A stretch of 64,000 nt of DNA from Bacteroidales bacterium (GTDB lineage Bacteria > Bacteroidota > Bacteroidia > Bacteroidales > Tenuifilaceae). Below are positions 15,150 to 25,810 of this stretch, piece after piece. The DNA is taken from assembly GCA_020636845.1 (NCBI GenBank), contig JACJXD010000001.1:372001-436000 (forward strand). Direction: 5' to 3'. The position numbers and the translations under genes are program-made. The notes beneath the pieces are model-generated. The model made no database searches, was not told where the DNA came from, and worked only from the letters and a program-made list of their open reading frames with translations. Position 1 is the first letter of the stretch, and each line of letters starts with the position of its first letter.

Positions 15150-17279
15150 ATGTCGATAAAAAAAGACATATTAACCAGAGTAGCGCTTATCTACATTATA
15201 CTGCTTTTGATTGGCATTAGCATACTAATCAAAGTTTTTGTTATTCAATTTGTCGATGGCCCTGAACTTCGGGATAAGGCAAAGGCCATTACCTACAGAA
15301 ACGTTGTGGTTATTCCAAGCAGGGGAGATATTTTGGCAACCGACGGGCGAGTTCTGGCAACGTCAATTCCATACTACGATATTCGTATGGACCTTGGCGC
15401 AAGCGGGTTAACCGATCAACTATTCAAGGACAATATCGATTCCCTATCAATTTGTTTAAGCAAATTCTTTGGCGATCGTTCGCGCTACTCATACCGTTCG
15501 GAAATTATAAATGCTCGAAAATTTGCAAAAAACAACCGTTACTACCCCGTTGCACCACGCCGAGTTGACTATATTGAACTTCAGGAAATAAAAAAGTTTC
15601 CGCTATTCCGGTTAAAGCCCAACGAAGGAGGCTTTATTGCAACGCAAAGTAACCGACGAATATTCCCCAACTCCGATTTGGCTGCCAGAACTATTGGAAT
15701 GGTAAATAAAAACGGAACAGCCGTTGGTGTTGAAGGTGCTTTCGACTATGCCTTAAAAGGCAAGGCAGGGTTAAAGGTACTAGAACGTGTCCCCGGCAAT
15801 TTATGGGTTGAGGTAAAACGCATGAACGAAGTTGACCCCGAAGACGGCAGCGATGTAATTACCACTATCGACATTAATTTACAGGATGTAGCCGAGGCAG
15901 CCCTTCGGGAAAATTTAAGTAAACATGGAGCCGATCATGGCTGTGCAATCCTTATGGAAGTTGCAACAGGCGATATTAAAGCCATTGCCAACCTTAAACG
16001 TAACAGCGATAATACGTATTCGGAAATGTTTAACTATGCCATTGGGGAAAGTGCCGAACCCGGCTCCACAATGAAGATAGCAACACTCATAAATCTTCTC
16101 GAAGACGGATACATCAACCTTGACGATAGCGTAAACACAGGTAATGGCAGTATTCAACTTTACGACCATACAATTCAAGATTCCAAAAAGGGTGGGCATG
16201 GAAAAATTTCCATAAAGGAAGTCTTCGAAGTTTCGTCGAACGTTGGTGTAATAAAGTTAGTTCAAGAACATTACAAAGGAAAAGAACGACAATTTGTAGA
16301 ACGCTGGCTATCGATGAAATTAAACAAGCCCACCGGAATATCGGTGCCCGGTGAACCTAACCCTACAATTAAGTTTCCGGGCGATAAATACTGGTCGGGA
16401 ATTTCGCTCCCTATGATGAGCATTGGGTATGAGGTTAAGCTTACACCGTTGCAAATGTTGACCTTTTATAATGCCATTGCCAATAATGGCCGTATGGTAA
16501 AACCCCGACTGGTAAAAACATTGATAAACCATGGAGAAATCGCTCAAACTTATAGCCCGGAAATTATATCCTCATCAATATGTTCGCGGGCAACTTTAAA
16601 AAAAGTAAGAGAAGTTCTGGAAGGTGTTGTAGAACATGGTACCGCACAAAACTTGAAAAATCCACGGTATAAAATTGCAGGAAAAACAGGAACAGCACAA
16701 TTAGCCGTTGGTGCCAAAGGCTATAAGGTTAACGGTTCTATCAGCTATCAGGCTTCGTTTGCAGGATACTTTCCCGCCGAAGATCCTAAATATTCATGTA
16801 TTGTAGTGGTAAACTCTCCTTCGCGCAGCGTTTACTACGGCAACATTGTAGCCGGACCAATATTCAAGGAAATATCGGACAAGGTTTATGCAACAACACC
16901 CGAATGGTTTCGCGAGGTTAACGAAGAAGAAGAATTGGCAGATCTTCCCGAATCGAAAAACGCTAATCGAAAGTCCATCGAGAAAATTTTTAATAAACTC
17001 GACATACCATACAATAATACAACTAATAATAAATCCGAATGGGTTAGAACCGTTCGCGACAGCTCTGCTGTAAGCATTCAACCTTTAAGGGTTATTAAAG
17101 GATTGGTTCCTAATGTTAGGGGAATGAACATAAAAGATGCAGTTTACCTAATTGAGGATTCCGGCATGAGGGTAAAATTTAACGGACGAGGAACTGTTCG
17201 TTCCCAATCGCCTGCAGCAGGTACAAAAATTACTCCAGGAGGAACGGTATTTTTAGAACTAACTATGAGCGACAACTAA
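15150..17279 (+). CDS. ftsI: Penicillin-binding protein 2/3 (FtsI), septal transpeptidase with C-terminal PASTA domain
   Basis: A 709-residue class B PBP, the transpeptidase that crosslinks septal peptidoglycan with FtsW. It has a short cytoplasmic tail and one transmembrane helix (about 13-33), a dimerisation domain beginning RNVVVIPSRGDILATDGRVLA, and a transpeptidase domain with the SxxK motif in AEPGSTMKIATL (Ser near residue 305), SxN in SSNVGVIKL, and KTG in IAGKTGTAQLA. A PASTA repeat (VPNVRGMNIKDAVYLIEDSG) closes the protein, as is typical of Bacteroidota and Gram-positive division PBPs rather than E. coli FtsI. All active-site motifs are intact. Gene order (ftsL before, murE 4 bases after) identifies it as the divisome enzyme. 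Confidence 0.95.
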   Translation: MSIKKDILTRVALIYIILLLIGISILIKVFVIQFVDGPELRDKAKAITYRNVVVIPSRGDILATDGRVLATSIPYYDIRMDLGASGLTDQLFKDNIDSLSICLSKFFGDRSRYSYRSEIINARKFAKNNRYYPVAPRRVDYIELQEIKKFPLFRLKPNEGGFIATQSNRRIFPNSDLAARTIGMVNKNGTAVGVEGAFDYALKGKAGLKVLERVPGNLWVEVKRMNEVDPEDGSDVITTIDINLQDVAEAALRENLSKHGADHGCAILMEVATGDIKAIANLKRNSDNTYSEMFNYAIGESAEPGSTMKIATLINLLEDGYINLDDSVNTGNGSIQLYDHTIQDSKKGGHGKISIKEVFEVSSNVGVIKLVQEHYKGKERQFVERWLSMKLNKPTGISVPGEPNPTIKFPGDKYWSGISLPMMSIGYEVKLTPLQMLTFYNAIANNGRMVKPRLVKTLINHGEIAQTYSPEIISSSICSRATLKKVREVLEGVVEHGTAQNLKNPRYKIAGKTGTAQLAVGAKGYKVNGSISYQASFAGYFPAEDPKYSCIVVVNSPSRSVYYGNIVAGPIFKEISDKVYATTPEWFREVNEEEELADLPESKNANRKSIEKIFNKLDIPYNNTTNNKSEWVRTVRDSSAVSIQPLRVIKGLVPNVRGMNIKDAVYLIEDSGMRVKFNGRGTVRSQSPAAGTKITPGGTVFLELTMSDN

Positions 17280-17283
17280 ATAT

Positions 17284-18750
17284 ATGTCAATACAACTTAA
17301 AAAAATATTACCTAAGACGCTTAATCACCAAATAACTGGAGATTCTAACGTTCTTATCAATTCCATCACTTTCGATTCAAGAAATGTTGAAAAAGGAAGT
17401 TGCTTTTTTGCCGTAAAGGGAACCCAATCCGACGGACATGCTTACATTGAGCAAGCCATTAGTAAAGGCGCATCGGTAGTTGTTTGCGAGGACTTACCTC
17501 AAAACCTTAACGAAAGCGCTACTTATGTTAAGGTTAAAGATTCTTCGTATGCGTTAGGCATAATGGCCTCGGAGTACTACGGTAATCCTTCGAAAAAGCT
17601 AAAACTTGTCGGAGTCACAGGAACTAACGGGAAAACAACAACCGCCACGCTACTTTACAAGTTGATAAGCAACTTTGGAATTAAGGCGGGACTTCTTTCC
17701 ACTGTCGTAAATTACATTGCCGATAAAGAAATTAAGGCAACCCATACCACTCCGGATCAAATTGAACTTAACAATCTTCTCAGCCAAATGGTTGCAGAAG
17801 GCTGCGAGTACTGTTTCATGGAGGTTAGCTCCCACTCCATTGTTCAAAATAGAATTGCCGGATTGGAATTTGTTGGAGGAATTTTTACAAACATTACCCA
17901 CGATCACCTAGACTATCATAAAACATTTCAGAATTACATCAACGCAAAAAAAATGTTTTTCGATAATTTGCCGGAACACGCCTTTGCCCTTACCAACGTT
18001 GATGATAAGAATGGAATGGTAATGGTTCAAAATACCCGAGCAAAAGTAAAAACGTACGGCATTAAATCGTTAGCCGATGTGCACTGTCGAATAATAGAAA
18101 GCCACTTCGACGGAATGCTACTTAATATAGATGATGTGGAGGTTTGGACTCGCCTTATTGGAAAGTTTAATGCATACAACCTACTTGCCATTTATGGCAC
18201 ATTGCTTTCTTTGGGATTCGACAAAACCGAAATCCTTACCCGCCTTAGCAACGTTACTGCTGTGTCTGGACGATTCGAATATGTAAAATCCAACGGAGGC
18301 ATTACTGCCATTGTCGATTACGCCCATACTCCCGATGCTTTGGAAAATGTACTATCAACCATCAACAACATTAAGTCCGACACCCAAAGGGTTATTACGG
18401 TTGTAGGCGCAGGAGGAAACCGCGATAAAACCAAGCGACCGGAAATGGCCAAGGTAGCCGTTGACAATAGCGATTTGGTAATACTTACGTCGGATAATCC
18501 AAGATTCGAAGAACCTGAGGATATTTTAAACGATATGAAGCAGGGTATTCCAAAAGAAAGCGGGAAAAAAGTTGTAACCATAGTAAACAGACGCGAGGCT
18601 ATTAGAACCGCCTGCCTGCTTGCAAACCCTGCCGATATAATTTTACTGGCAGGGAAAGGACACGAAACTTATCAAGAAATAAAGGGCGTTAAAAATCATT
18701 TCGACGATAAGGAAGAAGTTAAAAACATGTTTAACACGCTTGCAATATGA
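17284..18750 (+). CDS. murE: UDP-N-acetylmuramoyl-L-alanyl-D-glutamate--2,6-diaminopimelate ligase
   Basis: MurE adds the third amino acid to the cytoplasmic peptidoglycan precursor at the cost of ATP. The 488-residue protein has the Mur ligase N-terminal domain ([20 protein letters not shown]), the ATP loop [15 protein letters not shown], the carbamylated-lysine region, [17 protein letters not shown], and the C-terminal domain with [14 protein letters not shown] and [17 protein letters not shown] is the signature of meso-diaminopimelate specificity, so the cell wall is predicted to be DAP-type. The last four bases overlap mraY. No murF follows, so the next ligase is encoded elsewhere, as is common in this phylum. 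Confidence 0.97.
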   Translation: MSIQLKKILPKTLNHQITGDSNVLINSITFDSRNVEKGSCFFAVKGTQSDGHAYIEQAISKGASVVVCEDLPQNLNESATYVKVKDSSYALGIMASEYYGNPSKKLKLVGVTGTNGKTTTATLLYKLISNFGIKAGLLSTVVNYIADKEIKATHTTPDQIELNNLLSQMVAEGCEYCFMEVSSHSIVQNRIAGLEFVGGIFTNITHDHLDYHKTFQNYINAKKMFFDNLPEHAFALTNVDDKNGMVMVQNTRAKVKTYGIKSLADVHCRIIESHFDGMLLNIDDVEVWTRLIGKFNAYNLLAIYGTLLSLGFDKTEILTRLSNVTAVSGRFEYVKSNGGITAIVDYAHTPDALENVLSTINNIKSDTQRVITVVGAGGNRDKTKRPEMAKVAVDNSDLVILTSDNPRFEEPEDILNDMKQGIPKESGKKVVTIVNRREAIRTACLLANPADIILLAGKGHETYQEIKGVKNHFDDKEEVKNMFNTLAI

Positions 18751-19991
18751 TATACCATCTTGTTCAATATTTACAGCATTTTTTCGACATTCCGGGAGCA
18801 GGGCTTTTCCGTTTTATTTCGTCACGATCTGCAATGGCCTTTATTCTTTCCCTTTCCATTGCACTACTTATTGGCAAACGGATTATTCGCTACCTGCAAC
18901 GGAAGCAAATTGGTGAAGAAATACGCAACCTAGGACTTGAGGGACAAATGCAGAAAAAAGGAACACCAACCATGGGAGGTATAATAATCCTAGCGGCTAC
19001 GTTAATTCCGGTTCTTCTTTTTGCAAATCTTACCAATATCTACATTTTACTGATGATTGCTACCACATTGTGGCTAGGTGCAGTTGGTTTTACGGACGAT
19101 TACATAAAAGTATTTTTAAAGCATAAAGAAGGGTTATCGGGGAAATCGAAAATACTAGGACAAGTATCGTTAGGGTTAATAGTTGGCCTTACCATGTGGT
19201 TAAGTCCCGAAATAGTAATCCGCGAGCAGGTACAAAAATCGCCAACAGCGGAAACTGTTATATCATCCGAATACAACGATTCTACACCGGTAAAGGCAAG
19301 CAAAGGAATTAAGTGCACGCGCACAACCATCCCTTTTTTCAAGAATAACCAGTTCGATTACTCTATGCTAAACCCGTTCAAAGGGCCTCACAGCGATATA
19401 ATAACATGGCTTATTTTTATAATCGTAACTGTTATAATTATTACAGCGGTTTCGAACGGAGCAAACCTAACCGATGGACTTGATGGACTAGCAACAGGCG
19501 TATCGGCTGTAACGGTAACAACACTTGGAATATTTGCCTACCTGTCCGGAAACATTATATATGCCAGCCACCTAAACATCATGTATATTCCGCAATCGGG
19601 CGAATTGGTTGTATTTATAAGTGCCTTAATTGGTGCTCTAGTTGGATTTCTATGGTACAACAGTTATCCTGCACAAGTATTTATGGGAGATACGGGAAGT
19701 TTAACACTGGGAGGCATTATTGCCGTATTTTCCATACTTATTCGTAAGGAACTACTTATTCCCATTCTCTGTGGAATCTTTTTAGTAGAAAATTTATCGG
19801 TAGTAATGCAGGTAAGCTTTTTTAAATACACAAAACGCAAGTATGGTGAAGGAAAACGAATATTTCTGATGTCTCCGTTACATCATCATTATCAGAAAAA
19901 AGGGTATCCCGAACCAAAAATTGTTAGCCGATTTTGGATTGTAGCTATACTATTGGCCGCAATAACAATTGCAACTCTTAAAATTCGATAG
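18747..19991 (+). CDS. mraY: Phospho-N-acetylmuramoyl-pentapeptide-transferase MraY
   Basis: MraY transfers phospho-MurNAc-pentapeptide to undecaprenyl phosphate, forming lipid I on the inner membrane. The 414-residue polytopic protein has [29 protein letters not shown] (catalytic DD), [13 protein letters not shown] and the C-terminal [15 protein letters not shown], all defining motifs. It is about 50 residues longer than E. coli MraY because of a polar insertion at roughly residues 155-210, between transmembrane segments (around [20 protein letters not shown]); such an insertion is familiar from Bacteroidota homologues. It overlaps murE by 4 bases and murD follows 3 bases later. Confidence 0.97.
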   Translation: MIYHLVQYLQHFFDIPGAGLFRFISSRSAMAFILSLSIALLIGKRIIRYLQRKQIGEEIRNLGLEGQMQKKGTPTMGGIIILAATLIPVLLFANLTNIYILLMIATTLWLGAVGFTDDYIKVFLKHKEGLSGKSKILGQVSLGLIVGLTMWLSPEIVIREQVQKSPTAETVISSEYNDSTPVKASKGIKCTRTTIPFFKNNQFDYSMLNPFKGPHSDIITWLIFIIVTVIIITAVSNGANLTDGLDGLATGVSAVTVTTLGIFAYLSGNIIYASHLNIMYIPQSGELVVFISALIGALVGFLWYNSYPAQVFMGDTGSLTLGGIIAVFSILIRKELLIPILCGIFLVENLSVVMQVSFFKYTKRKYGEGKRIFLMSPLHHHYQKKGYPEPKIVSRFWIVAILLAAITIATLKIR

Positions 19992-19994
19992 AAA

Positions 19995-21341
19995 ATGAGC
20001 AATATGGATAAAAGAATAGTAATACTAGGCGGTGGAGAAAGCGGAGCAGGCTCCGCAGTGCTTGCTCGCAAGCAAGGCTTCGACGTTTTCCTATCGGATA
20101 GCGGTGCCATAAAACCAAAATACCGTGAGTGGCTAGTAAGTAACAACGTTCCTTTTGAAGAGGGTAAGCACACCGAAGAGTTAATTCTTAACGCTAACGA
20201 GATTATTAAAAGCCCAGGAATTCCCGATAAGGTTGCTATCATTCAAAAAATTAAGGAGAAGAACATTCCTATTATCTCGGAGATTGAATTTGCCGGCCGT
20301 TACACCAATGCCTACAAAATATGCATAACGGGAAGCAATGGCAAAACCACAACCACATCGTTAATATACCACCTGCTTCAAAAGGCAGGACTTAATGTTG
20401 GCTTAGCCGGAAATATTGGAAACAGCTTTGCATACTTGGTGGCAACCAGCAACTTCGACTACTACGTAATTGAACTTAGCAGCTTTCAACTCGATGGAAT
20501 ATACGACTTTAAACCAGACATTGCCATTTTGCTAAACATCACCCCTGACCATTTAGACAGGTACGATTATAAAATGCAAAACTACGTTGAGTCGAAATTC
20601 CGAATTACACGAAACCTTTCCGAAGAGGAGTGCTTTATATTTTGCTCGGACGACGAGGTAACTATGGAACAACTAAACCGAATAGTATTGCGGGCTAAGT
20701 ACCTCCCCTTTTCTCAGGTTAAAAAGGAAAATCAAACCGCTTGGCTACAGGATCAAAATATGATTATTGACTATAACAACAGCAATTTCACCATGTCCAT
20801 TAACGACCTTTCTCTAAAAGGAAAACACAACGTTTATAACTCTATGGCAGCAGGAATTGCAGCTCATGTTCTTAATATCCGAAAAGAAATAATTCGCGAA
20901 TCGTTATCCGACTTTCAGGGAGTAGAACATCGCCTTGAACCCGTTTTAACTATCCGTGGCGTTAAGTACATAAACGACTCTAAAGCAACCAATGTAAATT
21001 CAACATGGTACGCCCTCGAAAGTATGGATGCCCCCACAATTTGGATTGTTGGCGGAATAGATAAAGGCAACGATTACTCGGAACTAATGGAATTGGTAAA
21101 GAGTAAAGTTAAGGCGATTGTGTGCCTTGGTCGCGATAATTCAAAAATAATTACCTCTTTTAAAAACGAAATAAGCACAATTGTAGAAACCCTATCGGCC
21201 GAAGAAGCTGTACGCCAAGCTTACAAACTAGCAGAACCGGGCGATACTGTATTACTTTCGCCAGCTTGTGCCAGCTTCGACTTATTTGAAAATTACGAAG
21301 ATCGAGGTAGAAAATTTAAAGAAGCCGTAAGAGCTTTATAA
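19995..21341 (+). CDS. murD: UDP-N-acetylmuramoyl-L-alanine--D-glutamate ligase
   Basis: MurD ligates D-glutamate to UDP-MurNAc-L-Ala in the cytoplasm. The 448-residue protein has an N-terminal Rossmann-like UDP-binding domain (RIVILGGGESGAGSAVLA), the ATP loop CITGSNGKTTTTSLIYHL, ELSSFQLDGI, NITPDHLDRY, and the C-terminal INDSKATNVNSTWYALES and LSPACASFDLFENYEDRGRKF motifs specific to MurD. Two close ATG codons are possible (19995 and 20004); the first is reported. It is 3 bases after mraY and 15 before ftsW. Confidence 0.97.
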   Translation: MSNMDKRIVILGGGESGAGSAVLARKQGFDVFLSDSGAIKPKYREWLVSNNVPFEEGKHTEELILNANEIIKSPGIPDKVAIIQKIKEKNIPIISEIEFAGRYTNAYKICITGSNGKTTTTSLIYHLLQKAGLNVGLAGNIGNSFAYLVATSNFDYYVIELSSFQLDGIYDFKPDIAILLNITPDHLDRYDYKMQNYVESKFRITRNLSEEECFIFCSDDEVTMEQLNRIVLRAKYLPFSQVKKENQTAWLQDQNMIIDYNNSNFTMSINDLSLKGKHNVYNSMAAGIAAHVLNIRKEIIRESLSDFQGVEHRLEPVLTIRGVKYINDSKATNVNSTWYALESMDAPTIWIVGGIDKGNDYSELMELVKSKVKAIVCLGRDNSKIITSFKNEISTIVETLSAEEAVRQAYKLAEPGDTVLLSPACASFDLFENYEDRGRKFKEAVRAL

Positions 21342-21356
21342 TTAAGCACAGTAGAA

Positions 21357-22526
21357 ATGGGTAAAATTTTTGGACGATACTTAAAAGGTGACCGAACAAT
21401 TTGGCTGGTTGTATTCTTCCTGTCGGCAATTTCGTTGTTGGCAGTTTACAGTTCAACCGGAACCTTAGCCTATAAGTATTATGGAGGGAATACATCCCAC
21501 TTTCTACTTAAACAATTGGGGTTTTTAATATTTAGCTTGGTTGTAGTTTTTATTGCGCACCTGATAAGTTATAAAGTTTACTATCCCTTTTCAACACTAC
21601 TCATGGGCATATCCATTCCCTTGTTATTATTCACCCTAGTGTTTGGAACTCAGCTAAACGAAGCATCCCGCTGGATTGAAATTCCCGGGTTGGGCATAAC
21701 CCTGCAATCGTCCGATGTCGCAAAATTTTCACTGGTTCTATACGTTGCCAAAGTGTTATCGCAGTATCAAAAAGAGCCTATAAACCTTAAGCAATTAACG
21801 TTTAAACTTATGCTTCCAATAGCGCTCATCTGCGTGCTTATACTTCCAGCAAACTTTTCAACCGCTGTTTTAGTAGGAATTACATGCTGGTTACTTATGT
21901 TCGTTGGACGTGTAAAGTTAAGACATTTGCTAGGATTTACTGGCGTTGGAGCAATGGCACTAGCCATACTAATTCTTGTTGCCTTACAATTTAATACCAT
22001 TAAAAGGGTTCATACCTGGAAAACCCGAATAGAAAGTTTTGCCAGCAGCGAAAATGACGAATCGAACTATCAGGTTGAACAATCGAAAATTGCCATTGCC
22101 ACGGGAGGTATATTTGGAAAAGGCCCCGGAAAATCGACACAACGAAATTTTTTGCCACACCCCTACTCCGATTTTATTTACTCAATTATTGTTGAAGAAT
22201 ACGGATGGATCGGCGCTATTGGAATAATTATGCTATACATGATTTTGCTGTACCGAGCAGCATTAATTGTGAAAAAGTCCAAGCGAACGTTTCCCGCTCT
22301 ACTGGCCTTCGGCCTAGCACTACTTATTGTGCTACAGGCGTTTGTAAACATGGCCGTAGCCGTAAACCTAATTCCGGTAACCGGACAACCATTGCCCTTA
22401 GTAAGTATGGGCGGAACCTCGCTGTTTTTTTCCAGTGCCGCTTTTGGTATAATTTTAAGTATAAGCAGAACTCAAAGTAAAAAGGAACTGTTCGATGGAG
22501 AAGAACCAGTTGAAGATAATAATTAG
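21357..22526 (+). CDS. ftsW: Septal peptidoglycan glycosyltransferase FtsW (SEDS family)
   Basis: FtsW polymerises lipid II at the septum together with the FtsI transpeptidase. The 389-residue protein has about ten transmembrane helices and SEDS motifs: LLAVYSSTGTLAYKYYGG, RWIEIPGLGITLQSSDVAKFSLV, FGKGPGKSTQRNFLPHPYSDFIYSIIVEE (with the segment around the conserved aspartate), and the C-terminal PVTGQPLPLVSMGGTSLFF. Context (after murD, before murG) distinguishes it from RodA. Its last 32 bases overlap murG, implying translational coupling. Confidence 0.95.
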   Translation: MGKIFGRYLKGDRTIWLVVFFLSAISLLAVYSSTGTLAYKYYGGNTSHFLLKQLGFLIFSLVVVFIAHLISYKVYYPFSTLLMGISIPLLLFTLVFGTQLNEASRWIEIPGLGITLQSSDVAKFSLVLYVAKVLSQYQKEPINLKQLTFKLMLPIALICVLILPANFSTAVLVGITCWLLMFVGRVKLRHLLGFTGVGAMALAILILVALQFNTIKRVHTWKTRIESFASSENDESNYQVEQSKIAIATGGIFGKGPGKSTQRNFLPHPYSDFIYSIIVEEYGWIGAIGIIMLYMILLYRAALIVKKSKRTFPALLAFGLALLIVLQAFVNMAVAVNLIPVTGQPLPLVSMGGTSLFFSSAAFGIILSISRTQSKKELFDGEEPVEDNN

Positions 22527-23610
22527 CGGCGGCGGAACCGGGGGACACATTTTCCCCGCAATTTCCATTGCCAACGAGTTGGTTAGGCAACGCCCCGATA
22601 TCAACATTCTGTTTGTTGGTGCCGAAGGTCGTATGGAAATGGAAAAGGTTCCCAAGGCCGGATATAACATAGTCGGCTTGCCGGTAGTTGGGTTTCAACG
22701 TAAGTTAACCCTTGCAAATTTGAAGTTTCCTTTCAAACTTATAAGCAGCCTGCTTAAAGCGCGCAAAGTTGTAAGAAATTTCAAACCGAATGTGGCCGTT
22801 GGTGTTGGCGGATATGCAAGCGGCCCCATACTAAAAGCCGCCCAACGAGTTGGTATTCCTACGTTGCTTCAGGAACAAAACTCATACGCAGGAGTAACAA
22901 ATAAGCTGTTGGCCAAACAGGCCAAAACCATTTGTGTTGCCTACGAAGGAATGGACAAGTATTTCCCGGCTGATAAAATAATATTAACGGGAAATCCTGT
23001 TCGGAGTGACCTCGAAAATATTACAGTTACAAAAACCGAAGCATTATCATTTTTTAATATTCCTTCCGATAAAAAGGTAATTTTAGTACTAGGCGGAAGT
23101 CTTGGCGCCAGAACCATAAACCAAAGTTTAATCGGTAACTTGGAGTTAATTAGAAATGCCGAAGACGTTGTGGTTATTTGGCAAACAGGGAAATACTACT
23201 ACAACGAACTAAAGAGCAAGTTAGATGTTGAAAAAGTTGATAACATAAGGCTTAATGACTTTATCAACCAAATGAACATGGCATACGCTGCTGCCGATTT
23301 GGTTATTTCCCGTGCCGGAGCAGGAACCATCTCGGAACTATGTCTGGTTGCAAAACCAAGCATACTGATTCCTTCGCCAAATGTTGCCGAAGACCATCAA
23401 ACAAGAAATGCCGAAGCGTTATCCACCAAAAATGCTGCAATTATGGTTAAGGATAGCGATGCCGTCAGCACTCTTATAAATATAGCGTTAGCAACCGTTC
23501 GTAACAGTGAAAAATTAAACGAACTAAAAATAAACATTGCCAAGATGGCATTACCCAATTCAGCAAAAATTATTGCTGAAGAAGTTTTAAAGTTGGCCGA
23601 TAATAAGTAG
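22495..23610 (+). CDS. murG: UDP-N-acetylglucosamine--N-acetylmuramyl-(pentapeptide) pyrophosphoryl-undecaprenol GlcNAc transferase
   Basis: MurG makes lipid II by adding GlcNAc to lipid I at the inner face of the membrane. The 371-residue GT-B enzyme shows IISGGGTGGHIFPAISIA, VGVGGYASGP, LLQEQNSYAGVTNKLL, TGNPVR, VLGGSLGARTIN and the donor-binding DLVISRAGAGTISELC followed by PSPNVAEDHQTRNAEAL. Length is standard. The ATG lies inside ftsW in another frame (32-base overlap); it is the only start that keeps the N-terminal GGGTGGH loop with a short leader. murC follows after 7 bases. Confidence 0.97.
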   Translation: MEKNQLKIIISGGGTGGHIFPAISIANELVRQRPDINILFVGAEGRMEMEKVPKAGYNIVGLPVVGFQRKLTLANLKFPFKLISSLLKARKVVRNFKPNVAVGVGGYASGPILKAAQRVGIPTLLQEQNSYAGVTNKLLAKQAKTICVAYEGMDKYFPADKIILTGNPVRSDLENITVTKTEALSFFNIPSDKKVILVLGGSLGARTINQSLIGNLELIRNAEDVVVIWQTGKYYYNELKSKLDVEKVDNIRLNDFINQMNMAYAAADLVISRAGAGTISELCLVAKPSILIPSPNVAEDHQTRNAEALSTKNAAIMVKDSDAVSTLINIALATVRNSEKLNELKINIAKMALPNSAKIIAEEVLKLADNK

Positions 23611-23617
23611 TAGTAAA

Positions 23618-25006
23618 ATGGATTTCGAAAATTATAATAGAATTTACTTTATTGGAATCGGTGGTATAGGAATGAGCGCCCTTGCCCGATACTTTCTTTT
23701 GCATAATAGGCAAGTTGCCGGATACGACAAAACGCCGTCGGGCATAACCGCCAATCTTACCAACGAAGGTGCCGAAATCCACTACTCCGACGATATAACT
23801 CTTGTTCCCGACTATTTTAAAAATTCATCGGAAACATTGGTAGTTTACACCCCTGCCATACCTTCCAATCATAGCGAGTTAAATTACTTTATTACCAACA
23901 ACTTTAGGGTTGTTAAACGCGCTCAGGCTTTAGGCGTAATTGCTTCGGTTAAGCAAACCATTGCCGTTGCCGGAACTCACGGAAAAACAACAACTACAAC
24001 GTTGCTTACTCACCTTTTGGCAAACTCTTCGGTTGGCTGCGATGCGTTTTTGGGAGGCATTTCCCGAAACTTCAACAGCAATTTGGTATTAAGCAACAAG
24101 GGCAATAACCTGTTGGTAGTGGAAGCCGACGAGTACGACAGGAGTTTTCTTTCCCTGAACCCTACCCTTGCCATAATCACCTCGGTAGATGCCGACCATT
24201 TAGACATATACGGAAGTCATGAGCATGTAATAGAATCGTTTGTGCAATTCTCCAGCCAAATAAAACCGGAAGGTACTTTGCTAGTCAAGGAGGGTATTAA
24301 GTTTACCCCGAAACTGGCAAATAAAACCAAGCTGATTACTTACGGATGGAGCAATAAGGCAAACTTTTATCCTACCGAAATTAAAATAAGCAACGGGTAC
24401 TATATTTTCACGCTGGTTACTCCTACCTCCAAAATACCGAACTTAAGGCTTGGCATTCCAGGTCGTTATAATCTCGAGAACGCCATTGCCGCATCGGCAG
24501 CAGCATTGCAACTGGGAATATCCGAAAACGAACTAAGACAAGGGTTGGCAACCTTTAAGGGAGTTGCTCGTCGATTCGACATACGGTACAACAACGGAAC
24601 AACCATCTATTTAGACGATTACGCCCATCATCCCAAAGAAATTGAAGCTACCATTAATTCGGCCAGAGAACTGTTTCCCGATAAAAATATTACCGGAATT
24701 TTTCAACCCCATTTATATAGTCGAACACGCGACTTTGCCGACGAATTTGCTTCGGCACTCGATAAACTCGACAAGGTTATCCTGTTGGACATTTACCCTG
24801 CCAGAGAATTACCAATCGAAGGCATTTCTTCCAAAACCATTGCCGATAAAATGAAAAATACCAACGTATTGCTACTGAGTAAGGAGGCTTTATTGGATTG
24901 GATAAAGACGGCAAAGTTGGAAGTCCTTATAACCATGGGAGCCGGAGATATTGACAGGCTGGTAAGCAGCATTGAAAAAACATTAAACGCACAACCGAGC
25001 GCATGA
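23618..25006 (+). CDS. murC: UDP-N-acetylmuramate--L-alanine ligase
   Basis: MurC attaches L-alanine to UDP-MurNAc, the first step of stem peptide synthesis. The 462-residue protein has the N-terminal IYFIGIGGIGMSALARYF Rossmann motif, ATP loop AVAGTHGKTTTTTLLTHL, VVEADEYDRSFL, SVDADHLDIYG, and the C-terminal DDYAHHPKEIEATI and FQPHLYSRTRDFADEFA motifs; THGKT and DDYAHHP separate MurC from the other Mur ligases. It overlaps the ftsQ start by four bases. Confidence 0.97.
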   Translation: MDFENYNRIYFIGIGGIGMSALARYFLLHNRQVAGYDKTPSGITANLTNEGAEIHYSDDITLVPDYFKNSSETLVVYTPAIPSNHSELNYFITNNFRVVKRAQALGVIASVKQTIAVAGTHGKTTTTTLLTHLLANSSVGCDAFLGGISRNFNSNLVLSNKGNNLLVVEADEYDRSFLSLNPTLAIITSVDADHLDIYGSHEHVIESFVQFSSQIKPEGTLLVKEGIKFTPKLANKTKLITYGWSNKANFYPTEIKISNGYYIFTLVTPTSKIPNLRLGIPGRYNLENAIAASAAALQLGISENELRQGLATFKGVARRFDIRYNNGTTIYLDDYAHHPKEIEATINSARELFPDKNITGIFQPHLYSRTRDFADEFASALDKLDKVILLDIYPARELPIEGISSKTIADKMKNTNVLLLSKEALLDWIKTAKLEVLITMGAGDIDRLVSSIEKTLNAQPSA

Positions 25007-25806
25007 GCAGACAGGTAAAAATATGGCTCTTCATTTTAACTTGGCTAGCAATGCTGGTTTATCTTGTCTATGCACTTAACTTCTCTAAAGGCAAAACAAA
25101 GGATGTTGTTTGCAAAAACATCAGGGTTGATGTACTAGACAGCTCTCAATTTCAAATGGTAAAAGCAACGGAAATAAGAAAAAGGTTGCTGGGAAAGGAA
25201 TTCAACTTAATAGGAAAACCGCTGAACGAAATAAACACTTCTATTTTAGAAGACGAACTATCGCAAATAGCCGCTGTGCGAAACGTAGAAGTGTTTAAAA
25301 CTGCAAATGGAACCTTATGTGTAAATGTAGAACAGCGAATTCCAATTGTCCGTGTTTTCAATGCAAAAAATCAGAGTTACTACATCGATAACGAGGGCAG
25401 CATACTACCTTTTAGGGTGAAATTAGCCGCAAATGTGCTCATTGTAAATGGAAACATACACGAACCCTTTGCAATTAAACCCAACATGAGCGTTCTGAGT
25501 ATTCCGGACTCTGCCAGTCGGAACAATCTGCTTATAAAACAGATTTTCCAATTTGCCCGATTTATAAACAGCAACAGTTTTTGGAAAGCGCAGGTTAGCC
25601 AACTCTACGTAAATAACAGCAACAACATTGAACTTGTTCCAACCGTAGGCCCGCACATTGTTTTACTTGGAAACCTTACTAATTTTAAAAATAAACTGGC
25701 CAAACTGGAACTTTTATACAAAAAAGCGCTTCCGGTTGAAGGCTGGAATAAATACAGCATAATAAACTTAAAATATTCAAATCAAATAGTTTGCACAAAA
25801 CGATAG
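25003..25806 (+). CDS. ftsQ: FtsQ/DivIB-like cell division protein
   Basis: A 267-residue bitopic protein in the ftsQ position (between murC and ftsA). A short cytoplasmic segment and one transmembrane helix (IWLFILTWLAMLVYLVYAL, about residues 7-25) precede a periplasmic region with a POTRA-like pattern (about 35-110: LLGKEFNLIGKPLNEINTSILEDEL, VEVFKTANGTLCVNVEQRIPIVRV) and a beta-rich FtsQ domain. Sequence similarity within this family is low, so the call depends on topology and gene order. It would link FtsL to the rest of the divisome. It overlaps murC by four bases and ends 4 bases before ftsA. Confidence 0.87.
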   Translation: MSRQVKIWLFILTWLAMLVYLVYALNFSKGKTKDVVCKNIRVDVLDSSQFQMVKATEIRKRLLGKEFNLIGKPLNEINTSILEDELSQIAAVRNVEVFKTANGTLCVNVEQRIPIVRVFNAKNQSYYIDNEGSILPFRVKLAANVLIVNGNIHEPFAIKPNMSVLSIPDSASRNNLLIKQIFQFARFINSNSFWKAQVSQLYVNNSNNIELVPTVGPHIVLLGNLTNFKNKLAKLELLYKKALPVEGWNKYSIINLKYSNQIVCTKR

Positions 25807-25810
25807 TACT